A program made the position numbers and the translations under genes. This document shows, one piece after another, positions 41,064 to 50,900 of a DNA stretch of 64,000 nt (within the stretch, counting starts at the first letter, position 1; the number at the start of each line of letters is the position of its first letter). Below the pieces are notes generated by a model. The model was not told the DNA's origin and did not search any database. It saw only the letters and a list, made by a program, of their open reading frames with translations. Source of the stretch: Macrocystis pyrifera (taxonomy: Eukaryota > Sar > Phaeophyceae > Laminariales > Laminariaceae); assembly GCA_031763025.1 (NCBI GenBank), contig JASSKH010000030.1, positions 1,805,197 to 1,869,196 of the forward strand, given 5' to 3'.

Positions 41064-41289
41064 TTTACGGGGAACCATAGTACATAGGACCAAATATTGT
41101 TATTATATTACGGGGGTCCGTAGTTAACGGGATCAAATTTTGTTAGTAAAAATAGGTAAATATATAGGTTTTTATGTACACCATAGGTCCTGTTAACTAT
41201 GGACCCCCGTAATAGTAAAAATAGCGAAATATATAGTTTTTTGTGTACCGTAGGTCCTATTGACTGTGGTCTCTCACGGTCTCCCGTAA
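41064..41289. mobile_element. MITE family 1, outer copy split by an inner copy
   Basis: Left part TTTACGGGGAACCATAGTAC...ATATTGTTAT, right part GTAAAAATAGCGAAATATAT...CTCCCGTAA. The two halves join to a normal element once 41108-41212 is removed. Confidence 0.75.
41108..41212. mobile_element. MITE family 1, inner nested copy
   Basis: 105 bp from TTACGGGGGTCCGTAGTTAA to GTTAACTATGGACCCCCGTA plus A, flanked by TA on both sides, inserted into the core of another copy of the same family. Confidence 0.8.
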
Positions 41290-41384
41290 TATCATAGCGT
41301 CGAAACGCGCAGCGCTTGTTCCAATCATACCATCCACGCGTAAAATGCCGTTCGCGCATGCTCGACGTACGGGGTGTTTTGTGA

Positions 41385-41710
41385 AAGCATTTCCTACCTG
41401 GTAGTGAGCTATATGGGGTAAAAAAACGATCGATTACCCAGCCCAGGTTTAGGGCGTCGGTTTCGTATATACGGCCGGCCGTGTCATACGCTGACCTCCC
41501 CGCCCTCGTTTCAACCACAGGGGAACGAGGGAGAGGTATGTGTTCAGGGACGCACGCGCAAGCGCTTCGTATGAAAGAAACGTTCGAAGTGAGATCCGAA
41601 CCCCGTGTCCTCGACGACGTCAAATGTGAAGGAAGGTATTGCCTACTTACTGAGCTACAGTATAGGGGTAAAAGACCGATTCATTACCCAGCCCAGAGTA
41701 TAATCCTCAA
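41385..41710 (-). mobile_element. tRNA-derived SINE copy (reverse)
   Basis: Reverse complement carries the A-box-like GTAGCTCAGTAAGTAGGCAA and B-box-like GGGGTTCGGATCTCACTTCG, with a tail including GCGCTTGCGCGTGCGTCCCT and the GGGCGGGGAGGTCAGCG segment. Ends near a second AGCTATATGGGGTAAAAA motif. Confidence 0.55.
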
Positions 41711-41875
41711 GACAGTATGACTTCTGTGCCTTCCCCAATGTATATCCCGGCGGGGGAGGAGTGTGTGTTCATTGCGGTAGGTGGGGGGGATATGCGTGTA
41801 AAAAGCGGTGGAAAGTCCACAAGTGTCTGTCAGGTACAGAAAATAGTACTAAAAAGGTATACCGGTGTTTTGAGG

Positions 41876-42175
41876 ATTCCCGTGGGCTGGGGTAATCGAT
41901 GGGTCTTTTACCTGTATAGCTACAGTAGCTCAGTAGGTAACACCTTCACATTTGGCGTCGTCGGCAGGACACGGGTTCGAATCTCACTTCGAACGTTTCT
42001 TTTATAGAAGCGCTTGCGCGTGAGCGTCCCTGAAACACACACACACACACATCTCCCTGGTTCCTCAGGTATTTAAACGAGGCGGGTAGGTCAGCGCACG
42101 ATACGGCCGTATATGGCACCGACGCCTGAAAGATCCCGCCGTTCAGAGCGGGGGAGAGTGTTCTAAGGGTTACTC
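41876..42175 (+). mobile_element. tRNA-derived SINE, near-complete copy
   Basis: Head GGGCTGGGGTAATCGATGGG, A box TAGCTCAGTAGGTAACACCT, B box ACGGGTTCGAATCTCACTTC, then a tail with GCGCTTGCGCGTGAGCGTCC and a GGCGGGTAGGTCAGCG segment ending at a GATCCCGCCGTTCAGAGCGG stem. A second head starts straight after. Confidence 0.6.
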
Positions 42176-42250
42176 TGAGCCTGGGCAATCGATTGGTCTT
42201 TTACCCCTATACTGATAGCTCAGTAGGTAACACCTTCGCACTCGGGTAAG
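42170..42250 (+). mobile_element. tRNA-derived SINE, head fragment
   Basis: CTGAGCCTGGGCAATCGATT, GATAGCTCAGTAGGTAACAC. Truncated before the B box. Tandem with the preceding copy. Confidence 0.45.
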
Positions 42251-42799
42251 GTGAAAAGTGAAAAAAAAAAAAAAAGTCTGTCAGACACAACGAGCCATAA
42301 AAAGGTACCACTCTGTCCGATAATATAATAAACTGTTTTACACTAATTGCTAAACCAAAAGTTTATTATATTTCGGGACAGGGTGGTTTACCAAAAACCA
42401 TAAAAGGTATACCGGGACTAGGCGAAAAGTCCAGAAGTGTCCGTCAGAGAACGTAAAGCCACAAAAAAGGTACACAAACACCCACGAAAGGTATACCGGG
42501 CTTACTGTAGGTGAAAAAAAAGAAGCGTTCGTCATACAAAAAAGTCCATAAGAAGGTATGTCGGGTTTATTACGCCTGTTGACGGTACATGAGGGAATTC
42601 CACCTAACAAAATCAGCTCAATCAAGTGAGACGCAACAGACCTTGGTACACCGACTCCTACTATCTCCACGGTATACCGTTTTATGGTCAACTACCCCTA
42701 ATATTCCCACGCTGTACCGTTTTATGTCAACTACTCCTATTATCTCCACGGAATACCGATTTATGTCTACTGCTGCTGCTTGTGAAGGTGTTCCCTACT

Positions 42800-43125
42800 G
42801 GTATGAGAGCGATCGACTACCCAGCCCAGGGTTATCCTTACAACACTCCCCCCCCCCCTCTAAACGGCGGGATCGTTGGGGCGTCGGTACCGTACACGAC
42901 CGTGCGCTGACCTACCCGCTTCCTTTCAACTACCTGACAACCAGGGAGATAAATGCCAGGTATGTTTTTAGGGACGCACGCGCAAGCGTTTCAATAACGG
43001 AAACGTTCGAAGCGAGCTTTGAACCCGTGTGTGTCCTCGACTTACGTCTTATGTGAAGGAAGGTGGTACCTACTGAGCTATAGTGGTAGAAGATCGATCG
43101 ATTACCCAGCCCAGGTAAATCCTTA
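42800..43125 (-). mobile_element. tRNA-derived SINE copy (reverse)
   Basis: Same order on the minus strand: GGGCTGGGTAATCGATCGAT head, a weak A box, diverged B box, AACGCTTGCGCGTGCGTCCC tail. A (C)n run and GGCGGGATCGTTGGGGCG lie at its far end. Confidence 0.5.
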
Positions 43126-43176
43126 TAAAAACACCCATTAATATTATCTCGCACCTTCGACGGGAGTTTTTTTTAC

Positions 43177-43178
43177 CT

Positions 43179-43243
<65 letters not shown>

Positions 43244-43247
43244 GCTG

Positions 43248-43306
<59 letters not shown>

Positions 43307-43316
43307 GCTACTACTG

Positions 43317-43363
<47 letters not shown>

Positions 43364-43438
43364 GCTACTGCTACTACTACTACTACTACTACTGCTACTG
43401 CTACTGCTACTGCTACTGCTACTACTACTACTACTACA
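43177..43438. repeat. (CTA)n microsatellite with CTG variants
   Basis: About 260 bases of nearly pure CTA. Intergenic. It begins soon after a SINE copy. Confidence 0.9.
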
Positions 43439-43559
43439 GATCGATTGGGCAAACGTTTTTTTTTTTTGTGCGTTCCTCGCCCGTTGGTGGGGATTGGTGG
43501 GGACTATTAATAGTGGGTGGGCGGGTGGTGGTGGTGGTGGTGGTGGTGGTTGGTATCAG

Positions 43560-43623
43560 GTGCGCTTGTTTATATGGTCATATGACTACGGCCACACATG
43601 ATATCGAGTACACCCCCCCCCCC
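43560..43623 (+). mobile_element. 3' fragment of the structured retroelement
   Basis: Tail only: TATGGTCATATGACTACGGC, ACATGATATCGAGTACACCC, poly(C). Preceded by a GGT microsatellite. Confidence 0.5.
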
Positions 43624-43699
43624 CACACACATATACACATACCAGGTATATATATATGCCTGGTACGTATATAGGTTGGGTTGGTACCAGTTGGCGACG

Positions 43700-44145
43700 A
43701 CGCTGTAAAACGCGCCTCTCTCTGCGTGAGCTAGACAACCGGGATGCCGGTTTTTGTTTAATTTTGTTTTCGGCGGTCACCACGGCTGGCGGTCCAGCTA
43801 GATGGTTTTTGTGCGGGGGAAAACCTTAACTCCGCACAAGGGGTATGATCGTATCACTTATTATAGTGTGTACCTAGTATATGGTACGGCACCCACGAGG
43901 CAGTTACGTACAGTAGAAAATAACGCAATTCATTGAGAAAATCCGCCTCAAAGGCGGTTCTGAGTAGGATTCAGCTCACCCTTCATGCGACTCGCCCAAC
44001 ACCTCACGGCGCTTCGCGCTTGGTGCAAGTAATGTCTCTGCCTGGTCGGTGAAAAACCGACGTGCTCCGTCCCGGCATTGTAGGGATGCGAGTGTCTATG
44101 GTCATAGGACTACGGCCATGCATGATCATGAGTACACTCCCTCCC
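43700..44145 (+). mobile_element. Structured non-autonomous retroelement (long copy)
   Basis: Same layout as 33757-34250: CGCCTCTCTCTGCGTGAGCT at the 5' end, then AATCCGCCTCAAAGGCGGTT, GGCGCTTCGCGCTTGGTGCA, GCCTGGTCGGTGAAAAACCG and the LINE-like tail ending GAGTACACTCCC. Intergenic. Confidence 0.7.
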
Positions 44146-45324
44146 CGCTCTCGGCGAGCTGTCTATGTTTGGCCGATGACGTGGTATATTGTACAAGGTA
44201 CCCACCATAAATCTATGCGGTAGGAACTATTATGATTGTGCTTGCCATCCGACAATGTGTAGTGTTGTTCTAAAAAAGACTAACAGAAGGTGAAGAACTC
44301 TCCAGAACAAAGGCGCGGCAGTATCCTACGACAAATCAAAACTCATGTGACGCTCATGATGACTTCTCTACAACCAACACCCCTCCATCTCATCCACAAA
44401 AAAACGACCACATTCCCCTCCTGAGAAACTATTGGCCATACAAACGACAGCAGTATAGTAGCAAACTCGTTGTGGAGGGAGAGCGACGGACTACTCTCAC
44501 TGTTTTTTACGGGATATTATTTTATTTTCTATCCGACACACTGCTTGCTTGCTGTGCATGCTGCTTGAGATGAGAGTTTGAGCCAAAAACATTGATGCAA
44601 CCTGTGAGGACTACGGCACTGTACGGTACTACTGCTGCTGCTGACGCAAGATAATAAATAATCAACAATCAAATCAAATCAAACCCAATTTTTTCGTTGA
44701 TTTCTTAGTATAAGCACTAACTACCCGGTACGATATACTACCAGCTGTACGACGATATACACTGTCAAGCATACAGCGGTTTATTTCATCAGATAGATTC
44801 AGTACGGGTACGTGTACGTACATGAATGACATCGCCAGTTAGGTAAATCAACTTTCCTTTCCGTCAAGGTTGTAACACACACGCCGCAGCATTACTACTG
44901 CTTGCTTTAGGCGAGTGTAGTGTACCTCCAGCAGTGTCCATCCAGCGTGTGTGCGGGACTTCCAGTCGCAGCAAGTTTAGCAGTAGCAGGCCGCGAGCGA
45001 CTCCGAGTTTACACACGTCTCCCACGAAAAAGACAATGTATAATAAACTAACCATTTGGTTCATTTTCTTCATCTTTCAAGAGATGATTCCTTGTTTTCG
45101 AGGCGATCAGCCAGCCGGTCGTGGTAGTAGCTAGTCGTACTCAGCTCCTGCTTGTTAGTGCCCCGCACACCTACTGTAGATTGCATGTATACTACAGCTA
45201 TGCTGCTACGTTCTGGCTGATGGTCGGTCCGCACAGAAAAGAGGAGACGAGCAAACACCGCGCTTTGAGCGAAAATAAGCGGAAGAAAATTACCACCCCC
45301 GCCCCCCCCCCCCCGCCCTCTCCC

Positions 45325-45437
45325 CAAGAAGCCTGCCTGGTCGGTGAAAACCCGACGTGCCCCGTCCCGGCAGTGTAGGGATGCGAGGGTCTATGGCCAT
45401 ACATACGAGTACGGCCATGCATGGCATGACTCCCTCC
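45325..45437 (+). mobile_element. 3' fragment of the structured retroelement
   Basis: GCCTGCCTGGTCGGTGAAAA, CCCGACGTGCCCCGTCCCGG and the ACGGCCATGCATGGCATGA tail. The poly(C) is interrupted. Confidence 0.6.
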
Positions 45438-46945
45438 ACCTACCTACCACCCAAGGAAGCACCACAACACCACCATGAAAAGGTGAAAAAAAAAAAAACA
45501 CCCCCCAACAAGCGCAAGAACGCCTCCCCCCCCCCCCCTCCCCCCCTACGCGCAAGAACACCATCAACAGCAAACAGCAAACAGCTCGGCCGAAGAAAGG
45601 GGTAGAATACCACCCCTCCCCTCTCTCCGCCCATCCGCCCATCCGTGGCATGCACCGTACGTGCCATATGTGTGGTGTCAAGAAAGCACCCGAGCCAAAA
45701 AAAAATCAAATCAATCAACCAACCAACCGATGAATCGATCAATCGACCAATTAATCAATGGGTTAGGGACATGGATCTCACTTCTGTGCGAGTGAGTGCA
45801 GTTTTGCCCGTCTTAGTCAAGAGAGGATATTTTTTTTTTCTGTTTGCCGCCTAAAGTGATTTATTGTATTCGTGCAAATACTTAATATTTTTCAAGGGGA
45901 GTCTACGTTGCGCACGTGCGTAGTACGTACGTACGTACGTACGCGCGTACGTACGCGCTACGTACCGTGTAATGCGGTCTAAACCCAAGAAGGAGCAAAC
46001 ATAAAAAAACGCGGAACACGGACCACACGACGAAATGCTACCGGATCGAGGTCAAACGAGCCAGCAGACGTACGATGCACTCACTCAGCCTAGACCCAAG
46101 AGACAGCCCAGCCCCGACCCACCCACACCCGCCCACGCCCACACCTACCTACCACGCACCAACACATCCTCCACACACCCCTTACAAACCCCCCCCCCCC
46201 TCCCCTCCCCCCCCCAAACCCCGCCCACCTCCGCAAGGAAGAGCCAAGCCCACTCACCCCATTCCCAAAGATGATGGAACAAAGCAAATCGGATCACGGT
46301 ACATTACGCTTTTTCACACCACCAGCTTTGCGTGGGTCGTCACAACTCACTTTGCGCTGTACCTTGCCTCCTACCTTACCTACCGCCACCATCGTCGATC
46401 GCGAGCGTCTAGTAGTTGGTGACTCAAGACCAAAAACACCGAAGTCAATTCAATTTCATTCAAGCGTATTTTATTACGACTACACAAAAATCTGTACTTA
46501 ATTTCTTCCTGCCTCGCAGGCCGACTGCATACTTACTGCTACTACACACCAACCAAGCAAAAAAACAAGCCAACAAGGATTTCATTGTGAAAAAACACTT
46601 ACTTTACTACAAAAAAAAGACCCCCTTACCCCCTCCATGTTGATAAAACAACTTCAGAATCAGTCGGGAACTATCAAGTTTCGCAGTGAACTGGATTGGA
46701 TCGCAGTTCCTGTCCACGAAGCAAGCAGGAGGAGAACACTTTGATGACAGCAGAAAAAAGCGCACACAAGAGAATAGAAAATGCGCTGTCGCGCGTTCGC
46801 ATCCCGCCGACGATCATCCCAGTCTCACCATAAGAAAAGGCGTACAGAAACTATTGTGAGAAGTACGAACGATCAACTCCTTTTTATCCTCCCGCTACGA
46901 ACCCATACCTGAAGGGAAAGGGAAAGTTTTAAGCTCTCCGCTACG

Positions 46946-47134
46946 CTAGACCACCAGGAGCTTCCCTTGTAAAGTTTTTTTTGCTCTTCTACACACAACA
47001 GGTAATTTTGCTCGTACCCGAGGGAAGCGATCGCGCCGGCTCGCGCCCAAGGGGAGCATCGCTACTTGACTTAGCAGTACCAATAGTACTAACAAGAACA
47101 CTTTTTTACCACTGCAGAACAACACGCTAGACAT
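46946..47134 (-). other. Short ORF with hydrophobic leader
   Basis: 62 codons. The N-terminus MSSVLFCSGKKVFLLVLLVL is strongly hydrophobic, followed by a basic, Arg-rich C-terminal half. It could be a small secreted peptide or first exon downstream of gene 2 in the same orientation, but nothing else supports it. Confidence 0.2.
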
Positions 47135-47768
47135 TATAAAGAAATATCTATAAATAACTTACACACCACTTTCTCACATAAATACAACTTTTTCTCTTTG
47201 GCGAGCAAAAGCCCAACTCCACCCCCGCCCCCCCCCCCCCCCCCCACCATGCCATCAACCCCGAGCCCCTGAGCCCGACCCCCTACCACAGCAAACAAGC
47301 AAATTCGCATGCATCACCCTCCCCCCCCCCCCCCCCCCCCCCCGTAAGTCCAAAAAGGTTTTCCACTCGTCAACCAAGGTTGATTACGATGTCAAGGTTC
47401 ACGACGTGCACTCGAGTGCAATGGAGGTGACGATACGTTTATGTCTTCCCCGCTTGCACGATACTACCCCAAAGGTCAAGAAAAAAAAAGGAAAAAAGGA
47501 AAAAAAGCCTGGTTCGAAGGAAGAACAGCGCCCCTCATAAGTCTTCGGAGAAGGGGTTTCAAGAGCCCCGTCCCCTGATTCGAAGGGACGATAAACGCCT
47601 GCCCAAGTAACGCGTGTGATCTCCCCTGGTTCAAATCTAGGTAAGAGAAAAAAGGCTCGAGGGCTCAAGAGAGGCAAAGCAATACAACCCCCTAGTGCTT
47701 TCGAAGGAACAGTAAAAAAAAACGCCTAGATCGTACCAGGGTATGTATGGTATAGAAGATGCGCCCGC

Positions 47769-47926
47769 TTAAGCGTGGTTGTGTTCCACCCAGAAGTTCG
47801 TCCCCGGCGGCATGATCTCGAACGCGTCGGAGCAGGCGAAGACAGAATGGTCTCCGAAGAGCCCGACGCGGATCTTGTACATGCCTGCGGCGGTGTCCGA
47901 CGGTACGACCACGTTGTAGTCGCCCT
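47769..47926 (-). CDS. Gene 2 exon 5 and stop
   Basis: Acceptor GCCACACAG|AGGGCG completes a Gln codon. Reads GDYNVVVPSDTAAGMYKIRV, then GLFGDHSVFACSDAFEIMPP and a short tail to TAA. 'VPSDTAAGMYKIRV' is a strong match to the terminal strand of the Ser-Thr-rich/Kre9-type domain. Confidence 0.8.
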
Positions 47927-50900
47927 CTGTGTGGCATCAACAACAGCAGCAGCAACAGCAACAGCGACAGCGACAGCGACAGCGACAGCAGCGGCGAGGA
48001 AGGGGGAAAAAAAACAAACGGGAAGTCAGCGGTGGGGTACCGCGGAAGCTATCAAAACAAAAAAAAAAAAACGACAGGTTGGTTGGTTGATGGTCGCAAC
48101 AAGGTCGACTTGACGGTAAGTAGGCGCAAGATGTTCACCTCTCGTGTTGACTTCAAACTAAAACTCGCACCCACCCAGCCAACCCAAACAAACCCATGCC
48201 GCCCACTCAACCTAACAACAACCCAAGCGCTTTCGAGCCGTCGGTGGTACCTCAGACCTAAATCCAGTAACCCGACTTAAACCACCCACCCAAATCCAAA
48301 CAATACTAATTTAATATCTGTCAGCTCCATATATCAAACCCACGAGTCACTCATGTGCTGTCAGTCTGGCACCCCACCCCACCCCAACCCTACCCCAACC
48401 CCAATCCCAACCCCAACCCAACGCTCGCTGGCAGCTCTTTATAGATAACTCACGGCTGTCGCGGCAGCCCGTGGTCGGTTTGTCGCAGACGGCCGCAGAC
48501 CACGTTCCGCAGTCGCCTCCGCCGTCCCCGGCCATGTAAAGGTCGATCATGAAGCGGCCCGTCCTGTCTCCGAAGCCGTTGTCGTAGTCGAACTGAGTGA
48601 GGTCGGGACGCGAGGAGGATTTGTTTTCGTTGACACGAAGAGGCAGGGCGTTTTTAGTTGTCAGTTTTTGGTCGCTGGTGTAGGGTTGAGTAAAAGTACT
48701 GGTTCGCCGTCGGATGGTTAACACAACAAGGTATTATTTTTTTCTAGACCATCGTTCAACTTTTTTGTCGTAAAACCAAGGAATCGATCCAACCATGATG
48801 AAAAAAAAACTACAGTACCAGCTAAGAAATTTTGTCTTTTCAATTGCTTACTCAGAAAGAACCAAGCATGGGGTGTATGTACTACCTGGTAAACATTAAT
48901 TAGGATATGCATGGTGTTTGGGTCCACCTTGTGTTCTATTTACCGCATATCGCCTCCCGTACCCAAAAAAGAAAAGCAACAAAAAAAACATGATTTCGTA
49001 TGAATAATATATAGCTTCACCTCGACAGTGTAGGCCTCTCCAGCCACGGCGATCGAGTTGGCGTTAGGTTCAATCACCACGATTGACGGGCCTCCCATCT
49101 CGCCCGGGCCGGGTGCATCGGCGGAAGCCACTAGGTAGAATTCGCTCGAGCAGCGAGAGTTCTCGGTTCCGACCTCGCTGATGCGGACACGGTAGCCGTC
49201 CCCGGAGGCTCCAGCTAGCGGTTCGGGCATAACGACATCGCAGCCGTCGTCGGCGGTGGGGCACGCGTCTTCTCCCTCGCCTGAGAGGTCAGCGATGTAG
49301 AAGCCGCAGTCTTCATCCTGTTGGGGTGATGGCGGGTGGGTTGGTTAGTTTGCAGCAGAGATGGTCGCACAAAGATGGGGAGAGTGAGAGGCACATCAGG
49401 CAGGTGCATACAGACAGACCAGACAGAGAGAGATACGCATACTTCGTATAACTTTTTGACACAGATGAAAGGAGGTGAGAGATACAGACGACAGACAAAG
49501 ACAAGGCCACAGGTACGTATGTACCATACCAGGTAGGTGATAGACAGACAACAGAAGGGGGACAGAGAAGGGGTTGAATTGAATGTTGGCCATGAATGTC
49601 GATCGACAAGCAAGTGCTGGACGGGGGCAACGTTTTCTTGTAGAAACAATACAATTATTTGTCGTAAACCAGGTCTTGGCTTCGCTATGTTTGGATACAC
49701 GGTAACCGGCACCGAACGAAACCTGGTATACAGGATCTTTACGGGTGTTTTTGATTGGGTGGTCTACACTTCGGAATCGTCGTCCGCAATTGAGAAATTT
49801 CCTGGTTCGATGCGAACGCGTCGCAGCCGCCTTTATGGCCCGTTTTGGCCCGTTTCGGCTGCGGGTCAGGGTCAGGGTCAGGGTCAGGGTTAGGGTCGGG
49901 ACTTCACTCGTACCTTGATCCCAACAGGAACCAAAATACCTTAACAGCCTACAAACCTAAAATATCCTTTCTTCCAGATTGTAAGGGGACCTCCAGACAA
50001 ACTATTATAGGTAAGCATAGCAACGGTAGTATTAATAGTCAGTTTGATGATACCCAAGGATGCCCACCAACCCGCGCAGGATTTTCGTCTCCCGAGCAAT
50101 ACACTAGTAGTACACGGCCGACGCGGCGCCCCTCTTGGTCGGATTGGTTTATTGAATCGACTTACCCCGTCGAAGCAGAAAGAGTACGACCCGCAGTAGT
50201 GGAGGTCGACCTCATACAGCGAATCCGGGTCAGCACCGGTCCATTCCACAGTGTACGGCCTGATCAACGAGGAGGTAGGTAGGTACATTCATGCGAGAGC
50301 CAAGGCATTAGCGTTAGGAACAGGGTTCATTCACGACCATAGTAAACAGGACCTACGGTAATGGCAAAAACCTATATATTTCACTATTTTTACTAACAAT
50401 ATTTGGTCCTATTTACTATGGCCCCCCGTAGTAGACATCTTATGACGACTGCACAGGATCTACTGTTGTGGGAAGGTCCATATACTGCACGCAGACCGTG
50501 TGATCTGGCCGTTAATTAATTATGCAGCGTGAACAACAAGCAGCAGATCCGCGCCTGCTTGTTTATCGTCAACAACACTACCGCACTCAACAGCAGTTAG
50601 TTATTACGGGAGACCATAGTTAAATAGGACCTATGATGTACATAAAAACCTATATATTTACCGATTTTTACCAACAATATTTGGTCCTATTTACTATGGT
50701 CCCCCGTAATAGCAGCATTAATATGATATACCAGCACGATCACGACCTGTCTTGTGTTCGTTGTATCTCGTGTGTATCGCGTGCGGTGTATGGTAAGGAA
50801 GGCGTAAAATTGTTTTTGTTCGCTCTTGATTCTCGTTCGTATGCTATGATACGACATTTTTACATATCCGTAAGAACACCCGTTTTTTGGCCCAGAGTGC

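Larger units (their letters stand above)
39059..47768. other. Intergenic region between genes 1 and 2
   Basis: Filled by tRNA-derived SINEs, nested MITEs, a CTA microsatellite, structured retroelement copies, an ACGT run (45918-45960) and C-rich runs. The stretch 44150-45300 looks unique but shows no supported exon. Confidence 0.6.

Noticed and set aside
43144..43452. Poly-Val ORF on the minus strand
   Set aside because: Direct read-through of the CTA/CTG microsatellite.
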